A program made the position numbers and the translations under genes. From JBHICC01 sp046759385 (GTDB taxonomy: Bacteria; Pseudomonadota; Gammaproteobacteria; Acidiferrobacterales; SPGG2), in the NCBI GenBank assembly GCA_046759385.1, contig JBHICC010000005.1:13912-77911 (forward strand): a stretch of 64,000 nucleotides of DNA, read 5' to 3'. How positions within the stretch are numbered: the stretch's first letter is position 1; every line of letters begins with the position of its first letter. This document shows, piece after piece, positions 16,226 through 25,700 of the stretch. Below the pieces are notes generated by a model. It was not told the origin of the DNA. It was given only the letters and a program-made list of their open reading frames with translations, and made no database searches.

Positions 16226-17896
16226 CTAGTCGTCGCGACCCCTTATCTCGCTCAAGGTCGCTTGTGGCGTGATCTGCTCGGGATCGATGCGCAGCTCGAG
16301 CAGGGCCGGCTTCTCCGCCGCTACCGCGCGTTCGAAAGCAGCCGGGAAGTTCGTTGTTTGCTCGACCAGCTCACCGTATGCGCCATAAGCCCTGGCGAGT
16401 GCAGCGAAGTCAGGATTAGTGAGCGCGGTGCCGGAAACGCGGCCCGGGTAGTTACGTTCCTGGTGCATGCGGATCGTGCCGTACATGTTGTTGTTAATGA
16501 CTAGGACAACAATGTTGAGTTTGTATTGCACAGCGGTAGCCAGCTCTTGGCCGGTCATTAGGAAGCAACCGTCACCGGTGAAACACACGACTGTGCGTTC
16601 CGGGTGCTGAGCTTTGGCGGCAACGGCGGCCGGCAACCCATAGCCCATCGAGCCCGATGTCGGGGCCAGCTGTGAGCCGAACGTCCGGTACTGATAGAAC
16701 CGGTGTACCCAAGCTGAGAAATTGCCGGCCCCGTTAGTAACAATCGCGTCCGGCGGTAAGCGCTTGCGCAGCCACGCCACGATTTCGGCAAGCTGAAGGT
16801 CGCCCGGACCACGCGTGGGCTCGAGGCGGGCCAGATAATCCTCCCGCGCCTCTCGCGCAAAATTTTCCCATCTCGGTGCATCAATGGACGCAAGCGCTCG
16901 TGCCGCGGCGGCGAACGCTGGCATGCTCGCGTTGATCGCGATAGTTGGCTGGTATACGCGACCGAGTTCCCCGGGATCCGCATAAACATGCACAAGCCTT
17001 TGCTGCGGGTTAGGGATATCGAGCAGTGTGTAACCGCTCGTGGTTATCTCCCCCATGCGCGCGCCGACAACGACCAGGAGGTCAGCATTGCGCACACGTC
17101 GTGCAAGCTTGGGATTAACACCGATGCCGACATCGCCGATGTAGTTGGATTGGGTGTTATCAAACAAATGTTGACATCGGAACGAGACCCCGACGGGCAA
17201 GCTGTTGGCTTCGGCAAACGCTTTAATATCGTCGCACGCCTGTGCAGTCCAACCGCTTCCACCGAGAACCATCATTGGTTGTTCCGAGGAACATAATAAC
17301 TCGCGTAGGCCTGTCATATCGGCGGCACCTGGGTAGGCCTGAAACCTCTTATAAGGTTGGGCATCCGAAACCTGTGCCTGAGCGCTTAACATGTCCTCGG
17401 GCAGTGCAAGCACGACTGGACCAGGGCGACCATTGGTGGCTGTGTAAAACGCGCGGCTCAAGTACTCCGGGATGCGTTCAGGCAAATCGATCTGTGCCAC
17501 CCATTTGGCCATTTGACCGTACATGCGTCGAAAGTCGATTTCCTGAAACGCTTCGCGATCCGCAATAGCGCGTGCTACTTGCCCGATCAACAGAATCAGT
17601 GGTGTGGAATCTTGGAAAGCAATGTGGGCTCCCGCGCTCGCGTTTGTCGCACCAGGGCCGCGTGTAACCAAGCATACACCCGGACGTCCGGTAAGCTTGC
17701 CGTACGCGTCCGCCATCATGGCGGCGCCGCTCTCGTGGCGACACACCATGAGCGCAATCTCTGGCACGTCGTACAAGGCATCGAGCACCGGAAGATAGCT
17801 TTCGCCAGGCACACAAAACGCGCGGTCGACGTCGTGGACACACAACTGGTCTACAAGAATACGTCCGCCGTTGCGCGAATGAAGCGCTTCAACCAC
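16226..17896 (-). CDS. Thiamine-diphosphate-dependent acetolactate synthase-like enzyme
   Basis: A three-domain ThDP enzyme of 556 residues. The activating glutamate is at about residue 55 in CRHESGAAMMADAYG. The C-terminal cofactor motif runs GDGCFLMTGQEL through NNNMYGTIR. The family includes acetolactate synthase, glyoxylate carboligase, oxalyl-CoA decarboxylase and sulfoacetaldehyde acetyltransferase. The usual ALS regulatory subunit is absent, and the enzyme follows a methyltransferase gene and precedes a glyoxylate-type reductase gene, so a catabolic lyase or decarboxylase role is more likely than branched-chain synthesis. The substrate is not deducible here. Confidence 0.8.
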   Translation of the reverse strand: MVEALHSRNGGRILVDQLCVHDVDRAFCVPGESYLPVLDALYDVPEIALMVCRHESGAAMMADAYGKLTGRPGVCLVTRGPGATNASAGAHIAFQDSTPLILLIGQVARAIADREAFQEIDFRRMYGQMAKWVAQIDLPERIPEYLSRAFYTATNGRPGPVVLALPEDMLSAQAQVSDAQPYKRFQAYPGAADMTGLRELLCSSEQPMMVLGGSGWTAQACDDIKAFAEANSLPVGVSFRCQHLFDNTQSNYIGDVGIGVNPKLARRVRNADLLVVVGARMGEITTSGYTLLDIPNPQQRLVHVYADPGELGRVYQPTIAINASMPAFAAAARALASIDAPRWENFAREAREDYLARLEPTRGPGDLQLAEIVAWLRKRLPPDAIVTNGAGNFSAWVHRFYQYRTFGSQLAPTSGSMGYGLPAAVAAKAQHPERTVVCFTGDGCFLMTGQELATAVQYKLNIVVLVINNNMYGTIRMHQERNYPGRVSGTALTNPDFAALARAYGAYGELVEQTTNFPAAFERAVAAEKPALLELRIDPEQITPQATLSEIRGRDD

Positions 17897-17934
17897 TGAC
17901 AGAGACTCCTTGGGTGGTGATGGAATCGATTGGC

Positions 17935-18990
17935 TTAGAGCTTATCGACGTACTCCACATTGTATTGTTTCAAGCTTGCATCACTGCCGAGCGCATAATG
18001 TTTCGACATATCAGGCGAGTATTTGCTTGCGGGTGGCTGGCGACCGAGCGCTTCTGCAACGGCACGTATGTGATGCGGCCCAGCGCCACAACACACGCCG
18101 AGATAGCGTATGTTCATATCGTAGGCTTTGCGAGCAAAGGCGGCCATCTCGTAGCGGCTGCACTGGAACGGATCGAGCGCCGTTGGGAACGGGCGACCCT
18201 CCAGAACCGAAGCGCAGACCGGGTCTTGCAATGACTGAAACGTGGGCTGTTCAGCCGTGGTCCGATAAGGTACCGGCAGCGCTGCGACATGGCATGATAC
18301 TGACGCGCGCACGCGTTCTAGGATTGGAAGCATTGTATCGGGACCGCGTGCACAGTTGAGACCGACGACATCAGCGCCGGCTTGCTCGAGCCTCTGACAC
18401 CCGTCCTCCACCGACATGTCATCGCGCAGCTTGCCTTCACGATGTACAGCGAGAGTTATAACGGCCGGCAAGCCAGTCGACTTGATTGCGTCCAGCGCTA
18501 ACCGTGCTTCTCCGTGATAGGCGATGGTCTCGGCAATAATAAAATCTACGTTCGCCTCTGCCGCCCAATTCACTTGTTCTTCGAACATGCCCCGGACTTC
18601 GTCTTCTGAGTCGGTGTTATCCGGTTCGTACACGTTGGTGTTGCAGATATTGCCAGCAACCAGTGGGGACTCACCTTTGGCTTCAGCGGCAACCGATTTG
18701 GCAATCGCGAGTGCGTTGCGTTGCAATGGCTCCAGCTTGTGTTCTTTGCCAATCAAGCGCAGTTTTTCGCGATGGCCGTAATACGTGAAGGCTTCGATCA
18801 CATCGGAACCTGCGCGCATGAACTCGCGGTGAAGTTGCGCCACGACCTCAGGGTAATCTAGCACGGCCTCCGGCACATAGGCGCCGGCCTGTAAGTAACC
18901 GCGTCTTTCGAGCTCGAAAAGATAACCTTCTGCGCAGATAACCGGCCCACCTGCCAGCCGTTCGAGTAGCCCTTGCTTCTCGGTTGACAC
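17935..18990 (-). CDS. Betaine-homocysteine S-methyltransferase-like enzyme
   Basis: A zinc-dependent homocysteine methyltransferase of the Pfam S-methyl_trans family that reads closest to BHMT. The N-terminus FELERRGYLQAGAYVPEAVL and LHREFMRAGSDVIEAFTYYG parallel the animal enzyme. Zinc ligands are visible as C213 (GLNCARGP) and C300-C301 (VCCGAGP), matching BHMT spacing, and the tail has the PPAS...DMSKH segment. The length of 351 residues is slightly shorter than animal BHMT. Expected reaction: glycine betaine plus homocysteine to dimethylglycine plus methionine. It is first in a reverse-strand run with the ThDP, GhrA-like and DUF1330 genes. MetY nearby would provide homocysteine. Other methyl donors such as S-methylmethionine remain possible. 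Confidence 0.84.
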   Translation of the reverse strand: MSTEKQGLLERLAGGPVICAEGYLFELERRGYLQAGAYVPEAVLDYPEVVAQLHREFMRAGSDVIEAFTYYGHREKLRLIGKEHKLEPLQRNALAIAKSVAAEAKGESPLVAGNICNTNVYEPDNTDSEDEVRGMFEEQVNWAAEANVDFIIAETIAYHGEARLALDAIKSTGLPAVITLAVHREGKLRDDMSVEDGCQRLEQAGADVVGLNCARGPDTMLPILERVRASVSCHVAALPVPYRTTAEQPTFQSLQDPVCASVLEGRPFPTALDPFQCSRYEMAAFARKAYDMNIRYLGVCCGAGPHHIRAVAEALGRQPPASKYSPDMSKHYALGSDASLKQYNVEYVDKL

Positions 18991-19063
18991 GTTCAGTCCT
19001 CCTACCCCAGACCTAGATTGGCGGTGAGGTCTCAGTATACCCTACTCGCTTCTGCCCTCAGTC

Positions 19064-20455
19064 ATGCCGAACGGCAGCACGGACGACGATATGCCGGCAA
19101 TCGCAAAAACCGTTGGCCAATGGATCGCGCGCCTGGATCTCGACGATGTTCCCGAGGTCGTGATACACGCAGCGAAGCGCTCCCTCATTGATGTGGTTGG
19201 AGTCACGGTAGCGGGCTCAGCGACGCAGACCGCGGACAAGATCCGTCGGCTAATATTAAGCCGCTCAACTTTGGGCCCGTGCATGCTTGTTGGCACCGAC
19301 AAAGGTATAGGGGCAAGTGCAGGCGCGGCGTTCGTCAATGGCGTCGCCGCACACACACTCGACTTCGACGACACCAACTATGCCGGCATTGTTCATGCGT
19401 CGGCCGTAGTCTTTCCGGCGACCTTGGCCGCTGCGCAGTATGCAGGCTGCGACGGAAAATCCTTACTCACCGCATTCATCGCTGGTGTCGAGGTCGAATG
19501 CCTTCTGGGCAAGGCGCTCGGCGATCGCCTGTGGTTCCAGGGATGGTGGCCTACGGGCGTTCTTGGGGTTATTGGTGCTGCGGTTGGCGCAGCGCGCGTG
19601 ATGGGACTCACTGCGCCACAGATCGGCGAGGCCATTGACATTGCCGCTGGCCAAGCCATCGGCATGCGCGCCTGCTTTGGTGGGGGCGCTAAACCGTACT
19701 ACGCGGGCCGCGCGGCCCAGGCTGGTCTCGATGCTTGTGAGGCAGTGGCGCATGGCATAAGCGGAACGGGTCATCATCTGGACGGAGAGAATGGGTTTCT
19801 GGCGCTGATCAATGATGAAGCGAAAGCGCCGCAGATCTCGAATGAGTTGGGAGAAGTTTATAGTCTGATCGAGCCAGGGGCTGCCTTTAAGCTCTTTCCC
19901 GCATGCTCAGCGGTGCAGGCTGCTGTGGAGGCGACCTTAGCAATTCTCGAAGATGAAAACATCGATGGTGCAGACGTCGAGAAGGTCGAGTGCGAGGTAA
20001 CACCACTTGTCTTCCAGAGCCTACGCTACTCATCGCCGCGCACGATTACTGAATGCCAGTTTAGCATGCCGTTTACTGTCGGCTGCGCACTCGCGTTTGG
20101 CAATTTCGACGCGGCGCATCTACGTGATGAAGTGCTAGCCGACCCGAGTCTACAGAGTGCAATGAAGAAAGTTGTTATGCAGGAGTCAACTGAGCTTGCG
20201 AGTAATCCGGCAACGATGAAAAAGCACCCTGAAGCGGCTTGGGTGACACTTCATCGGCGTGACGGAAAGCAGATACGACGGTTCAATGCGATCGCCACCG
20301 GGATGCCTGATAAGCCTATGTCTGACACGATGCTCGAAAGCAAATTCCATCGCTGTACTAGCGTGTCTTTATCGCAGGGTCAGGCTGGTCAATGGCTTGA
20401 ATTCATCAAGCGACTCGATGGCCAACCGACCGTGTCGCATGCGTTTTCGTTGTGA
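19064..20455 (+). CDS. MmgE/PrpD family protein
   Basis: A 2-methylcitrate dehydratase-fold protein. The family pattern is clear: an early helix ending in AKRSLIDVVGVTVAGS, then FVNGVAAHTLDFDDTN and HASAVVFPATLAAAQ, and later the FKLFPACSAVQAAVEATLAI segment before the lid domain. The length of 463 is normal. Members act on varied hydroxy- or epoxy-acids (for example 2-methylcitrate, cis-aconitate, iminodisuccinate), so the substrate is open. No prp genes are nearby. The start is ATG 19064 or ATG 19091. It diverges from the BHMT-like gene and is followed 16 bases later by the DadA-like gene. Confidence 0.85.
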   Translation: MPNGSTDDDMPAIAKTVGQWIARLDLDDVPEVVIHAAKRSLIDVVGVTVAGSATQTADKIRRLILSRSTLGPCMLVGTDKGIGASAGAAFVNGVAAHTLDFDDTNYAGIVHASAVVFPATLAAAQYAGCDGKSLLTAFIAGVEVECLLGKALGDRLWFQGWWPTGVLGVIGAAVGAARVMGLTAPQIGEAIDIAAGQAIGMRACFGGGAKPYYAGRAAQAGLDACEAVAHGISGTGHHLDGENGFLALINDEAKAPQISNELGEVYSLIEPGAAFKLFPACSAVQAAVEATLAILEDENIDGADVEKVECEVTPLVFQSLRYSSPRTITECQFSMPFTVGCALAFGNFDAAHLRDEVLADPSLQSAMKKVVMQESTELASNPATMKKHPEAAWVTLHRRDGKQIRRFNAIATGMPDKPMSDTMLESKFHRCTSVSLSQGQAGQWLEFIKRLDGQPTVSHAFSL

Positions 20456-20471
20456 AACGTCCACCAGTACA

Positions 20472-21719
20472 GTGAACCCATCTCATTCCCACATCATGGT
20501 GCTCGGCGCCGGCATCGTCGGAGTCGCCACCGCGTTATATTTGCAGCGGGCAGGCCTTACGGTGACCATAATTGACCGTGGTGCACCCGGTGAGGGTTGT
20601 TCTAAAGGCAATGCCGGGGTCATCTCGACAGGCAGCGTGGTCCCGCTGCCTCAGCCGGGGATCGTCAAAGAAGTACCAAGGATGCTATTCGACTCAAACG
20701 GTCCACTGTGCATCCGATGGCGTTACCTCCCGCGCTTGCTCCCCTGGCTCTACCGTTTCTTAAGGTGTGCAAATAGCGATACCGCAACGGCTAGTGCCGC
20801 TGCGCTTGCGGCCCTTCAAGCTCAAGCGCTTGACGCATACTGGCCACTTCTCGATCGCGCCGGCGCGCGCACACTGGTCCGCACTGGTGGTTGGTTGCTC
20901 GCATACGAGTCTGAGCGTGCCTACGCGGCAGACGAGCGCGGCCGCATGTTTCAGCGACATCACCAAATTCGTTTCGAAGAACTCGCGCCCGGGCAGCTTC
21001 AGGAGCGAGTCCCAGCGCTAGCAAACAACGTTAAACGTGGCGTCTTCTTTCCCGATACGGCCTATACAATCAACCCGCTGCGCCTCGTCGAGGTGCTCGC
21101 AGATGACTTCAAACGCCATGGTGGGGAGCTGATCCGCGCCCATGTGAGCAATGTCGTCGTCGAGTCGGGGGATCGAATACGCGTTCAAACCAACAACGGC
21201 CCGCATGAGACGACGACGGTCGTCGTCGCTCTGGGGGCATGGTCAGGCAAACTAGCGGCAACTTTGGGTAACCCAGTCCCGCTAGATACCGAGCGTGGCT
21301 ACCACGTCATGCTGCCACAAGCGGCAGTCGAGCTCCCCCTCCCCATTATGTTCATGGACAAGCACTTCGCCGCGTCGCCGATGGAGCACGGGTTACGTCT
21401 GGCTGGAACGGTGGAGTTTGCGGGACTGGAGGCGCCGCCTAACTATAAGCGTGCCCGCATACTAATGAAACAAGCAAGACGCTTGATACCGGGTCTTGAT
21501 ACTACCGGTGCATCGGAGTGGATGGGCTTTCGGCCAACCGTACCCGACTATCTACCCATAATCGGTCGCTCCCCGCGCTATCGGAATGTCTATTTTGCAT
21601 TTGCCCACCAGCATCTGGGCCTGACGCTCGCCGCCGTAACCGGCCGTCTGATCGCCAACCTGGTGGCAGGCGGCGAGAGCAGTATTGACCTTACTCCGTA
21701 TCGTATCGATCGTTTCTAA
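20472..21719 (+). CDS. DadA-like FAD-dependent D-amino acid dehydrogenase
   Basis: A single DAO-type oxidoreductase. The dinucleotide motif GAGIVGVATALYL is at the extreme N-terminus, followed by CSKGNAGVIS, the stretch that typifies DadA. The C-terminal half has EWMGFRPTVPDYLPIIG and HQHLGLTL. The start is taken as GTG 20472, 17 bases after the PrpD stop; ATG 20496 is an alternative, while the frame extends upstream into the PrpD gene and that longer version is rejected. About 415 residues fits DadA (small subunit). Likely reaction: oxidative deamination of D-amino acids to the quinone pool. Substrate range cannot be read. Confidence 0.82.
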   Translation: MNPSHSHIMVLGAGIVGVATALYLQRAGLTVTIIDRGAPGEGCSKGNAGVISTGSVVPLPQPGIVKEVPRMLFDSNGPLCIRWRYLPRLLPWLYRFLRCANSDTATASAAALAALQAQALDAYWPLLDRAGARTLVRTGGWLLAYESERAYAADERGRMFQRHHQIRFEELAPGQLQERVPALANNVKRGVFFPDTAYTINPLRLVEVLADDFKRHGGELIRAHVSNVVVESGDRIRVQTNNGPHETTTVVVALGAWSGKLAATLGNPVPLDTERGYHVMLPQAAVELPLPIMFMDKHFAASPMEHGLRLAGTVEFAGLEAPPNYKRARILMKQARRLIPGLDTTGASEWMGFRPTVPDYLPIIGRSPRYRNVYFAFAHQHLGLTLAAVTGRLIANLVAGGESSIDLTPYRIDRF

Positions 21720-21720
21720 C

Positions 21721-21752
21721 ATCCAACGCGAAGACGCAAAGGCGCAAAGTCT
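21721..21752. repeat. CGCAAAG-type short degenerate tandem repeat
   Basis: The sequence between the DadA-like and EamA genes contains CGAAGACGCAAAGGCGCAAA, a short degenerate array of cgcaaag-like units. Similar strings recur in intergenic regions of many bacterial genomes. Only about three units are present, so it could be a remnant. No function is proposed. Confidence 0.4.
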
Positions 21753-21800
21753 CTTCTAGATATTATTTTCACCCCAACATCTCTTTCGTCTTGCGTAAGC

Positions 21801-22670
21801 ATGGCAACGATTTCTAATCATTTGCGAGGAGTGACGTTGGCTACAGCGGGCGCGCTGATTATCAGTCCTGATGCGTTGATCCTACGTCTGATTACCACGG
21901 ATCACTGGACCGTGCTGTTCTGGCGCGGTTTGCTTACAGCTCTGACCCTCGCCGTGTTATTCGTCGTAACGTACCCGCGCACTTTCGTACAATATGTGCG
22001 CGTCATCGGCGGCCTTGGTATGCTCGCCGCCTTTCTGCTTGCGGTGACATCGATCCTGTTCGTCACGTCGATCACGCTCACCACGGCCGCCAACACGTTA
22101 GTGATTATTAGTGTTGCGCCGCTGCTGGCGGCCATCCTGAGTTTTGTTTTTTTAAGGGAGCATGTTCCGTTTCGCACATGGATTGCCATCCTAGCGGCCT
22201 TGGCAGGAATCGCCATGATCTTTTCAGGGAACCTCGGTGGCGGCGCCTTGCTTGGCGACCTGTGCGCGCTGGCCACTGCCTTTTTTTTGGCGGCCCACCT
22301 AACGGTCGTTCGCCGGGCGCGTGCCAACGATATGCTTCCGGCTGTCGCAATAAGCGGCATCATAGTGGCAATAGCTTGCGTGCCGATTGCCAAGCCACTT
22401 GCCGTAACCACACCCGACATCGCGTTGCTGGCCGTACTTGGCATGGTAGTTTTGCCGCTAGCTTTTAGCCTGTTCGTGCGTGCACCCCGTTTCATCCCTG
22501 CGGCAGAGGTGGGGCTAATCATGTTGCTCGAGGCGATCCTGGGCCCGTTGTGGGTGTGGCTGGCTATTAACGAAATACCAAACGCGGCGACTTTCGTCGG
22601 TGGGGGTGCGGTTTTGGCGACACTGATCGTGCATTCGGTGCTTGCGCTGAGAGCCCCCTCGGCGACTTAG
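21801..22670 (+). CDS. EamA/DMT family transporter
   Basis: An integral membrane protein of 289 residues with about ten hydrophobic helices in two EamA repeats. The first half has FWRGLLTALTL and a NTLVIISVAPLLAAILSFVFL helix with REHV; the second has AEVGLIMLLEAILGPLWVWL, the typical end of an EamA repeat. The substrate is unknown; family members export amino acids and metabolites. It lies 81 bases downstream of the DadA-like gene and 61 bases upstream of the giant uvrA, all on the forward strand. Confidence 0.82.
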   Translation: MATISNHLRGVTLATAGALIISPDALILRLITTDHWTVLFWRGLLTALTLAVLFVVTYPRTFVQYVRVIGGLGMLAAFLLAVTSILFVTSITLTTAANTLVIISVAPLLAAILSFVFLREHVPFRTWIAILAALAGIAMIFSGNLGGGALLGDLCALATAFFLAAHLTVVRRARANDMLPAVAISGIIVAIACVPIAKPLAVTTPDIALLAVLGMVVLPLAFSLFVRAPRFIPAAEVGLIMLLEAILGPLWVWLAINEIPNAATFVGGGAVLATLIVHSVLALRAPSAT

Positions 22671-22731
22671 GGTCAAGGTTGTATCATTCTCTGCTTTGCG
22701 CTTCTCGCGGGATCTGATCATAAACACTCCA

Positions 22732-25700
22732 ATGGGTAAGGAATTTATAGTCATCGAAGGGGCACACCAGAACAACCTCAAGGGCTTTGATCTGCGCCTG
22801 CCGCTTAACGAGCTCATTGTCGTTACTGGGGTCAGCGGATCTGGAAAGTCTTCACTCGCCTTCGACACTATTTACTCCGAAGGCCAACGCCGTTACGTCG
22901 AAACGTTCTCGCCCTACGCCCGCCAATTCCTTGACCGTATGGATAAGCCAAAGGCCAACCGCATTGACGGGATCCCACCCGCTATTGCGATTGATCAAAC
23001 GAACCCGGTGCGGACCTCGCGTTCTACGGTTGGCACCATGACGGAGCTCAACGATTACCTCAAACTACTGTTTGCTCGGGGAGCGCGTCTCTATTGTCGT
23101 GGATGCGGCAGACTGGTAAGTCGAGATTCGGCACAGAGCATTTTCGCCGAGCTTATGGTGCGCGTAAATAATGCTCCGAGCGCGCTCCCTTCGGTTGGCC
23201 TCGTCACTTTCCCGGTGCGCATTCCGGAGAACTTCTCTGAAATCGAAGTGAAGGCCTTGCTCGCGAGTCAAGGCTATAGCCGGATTCATCGCAAACATGA
23301 CCGGGTGCTTGAAGTTGTCCAGGATCGTTTACCTCTCGAGCGAAACGGGCGCGACCGCATTGTCGAGAGCCTTGAAGCGGCGCTGCATTACGGCCGCGGT
23401 AACGTCAATATCTACCCACTCCATAGCGGTACGGGGACCGGCAACCCCTGGCGCTTCTCATCCAACCTGCAATGCCCAGAGTGCGATATTCACTACAGCG
23501 ATCCCATACCGAACTCGTTCTCATTCAATTCGCCTGTGGGCGCGTGCGCGAACTGTCGTGGTTTCGGTAGAACCATAGGTATTGACTATGACCTAGTAAT
23601 ACCGGATGCGACGAAAACTCTGGCAGATGGTGCGGTTAAGCCGTGGCAAAGCGATAGTTACCGAGAGTGTCAAGATGACCTCGTACGTTTCGCCCGTAAG
23701 CGGCGAATCCCGATCGACATGCCGTGGCGCGACCTGACACAGGAGCAGAGACGTTGGGTCATCGAGGGCGAGGGAAGCTGGGAGGATGACCTATGGTATG
23801 GCGCGGAGCGATTTTTTCGCTGGCTCGAGACCAAGAGCTACAAGATGCATATCCGGGTTCTTCTATCGAAGTACCGCGCCTACACGCCGTGCCCTGATTG
23901 TCAGGGCGCGCGGCTCACGCTTCACGCCTTGCTATGGCGGCTCGGTACACATACCGATGCGGATCAGGCTCTCCCTGCAAACGAACGATTTCAGCCTGCT
24001 AACGCTAACTCGGTAGGCGCGCTGCCAGGACTCACTATTCACGATGTGATGCTTTTGCCTATCGAGCGTTGCTATGCCTTCTTTCGACACTTACGTCTCC
24101 GCGCACCGATGGACGAGGCCGCTGAGCTGCTCGTTAGCGAAATTCGAAGTCGCTTACGCTATCTCGTCGACGTCGGCCTTGGCTATCTCACACTAGACCG
24201 GCAGTCGCGTACTTTGAGCGGCGGCGAAATCCAGCGGATCAACCTGACGACAGCGCTTGGTACCTCGTTGGTGAACGCATTGTTCGTCCTCGATGAGCCA
24301 AGCATTGGCCTACATGCACGTGACATGCAACGCGTTACCCGTGTGCTGCATCGGCTACGCGACGCCGGCAACTCGCTGATCGTCGTTGAACACGACAGTC
24401 AAGTCATGTTTGCGGCAGATCGCATTCTGGACCTCGGGCCCGGGCCGGGCGAGGACGGTGGACAGATAGTCTTCATGGGCAAACCGACTGAGCTATTGCG
24501 CTGCAAACGTTCGCTTACTGCGCAGTATCTGACCGGAAAAAGAAAGATTACAGCCAACGGCGAGGATAAGGCGCAAGCAATCACGTCCGCCACACATCAC
24601 TTGCAGATTATTGGGGCAACCGAACACAACCTCAAGCACATCGATGTGGGTATCCCGCTTAACCGCCTAGTGTGCGTAACCGGAGTCAGCGGTTCGGGCA
24701 AGTCAACACTGATTCGTGATGTCCTCTACAACGCGCTCTGCAAGCTGAAAGCAAAGCCGAAAGAACAGCCAGGGAATCATCGCGAAATCCGTGGCCACGA
24801 GCATTTGAATGACATCGTCATGGTCGACCAGTCGCCAATCGGTAAGACTACCCGTTCCAACCCCGCCAGCTATGTCGGTGCTCTAGATGCTATTCGCAAA
24901 GCGTTCGCCACCGAGCCGTTATCGCGAGAGCGTCGGTACACGGCGGGAACGTTTAGCTTTAACGCCGGCACCGGCCGCTGCCCCACTTGCGGAGGTAATG
25001 GTTTCGAGCGTGTAGAGATGCAGTTTCTAAGTGATGTCTATCTGCGCTGCGCGGACTGTGACGGTCGCCGTTACCGACCCGAGGTCTTGGAGGTGAAGCG
25101 TTTACCTGCTGCCGCCTCTGCAGTTGGTGCCGACGCCAAATCGATCGCCGATGTCCTTGATATGACTGTGTCAAAAGCAATCGATTTCTTTGCTGATGCG
25201 CCTGATGTTCTAGGTCGACTTGAACCGTTGCAGGCGGTGGGACTGGAGTACATGAAGCTCGGCCAGCCCGTGCCTACCTTGAGCGGTGGTGAGGCACAGC
25301 GGCTGAAGCTGGCTGGTCATCTAGCCAAAGCGCGCCGTGGGCGCAATGGCGATACAAACGCCTTGCTCCTTTTTGATGAGCCAACGACCGGCTTGCACTT
25401 CGACGATATCGCCAAACTTTTGAGCGCCCTTCGACAATTGATCGAACAAGGACATTCACTGGTGGTCATCGAACACAATTTGGACATAATCAGGGCCGCC
25501 GATTGGATCATCGATCTCGGTCCGGAGGGCGGAGATAGCGGTGGTGAGTTAGTCTGCGTGGGCGCCCCAGCGGACGTGATGAAATGCCATCAAAGCCATA
25601 CTGGAGCTGCCCTTCGTGAGTATCAACAGACTAATCCCGTTTCTCCGATAACCCTTCGTGAATCTGCGCAAAAAGGCCTCCTTTCCCGGACGGTGACAGC

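Noticed and set aside
20259..20471. Upstream extension of the DadA-like gene
   Set aside because: It lies inside the MmgE/PrpD coding region in another frame and has no conserved sequence before the dinucleotide motif.
21902..22522. 206-codon reverse frame opposite the EamA transporter gene
   Set aside because: Complement of a hydrophobic coding sequence, rich in Ala/Arg/Thr, with no ribosome site.
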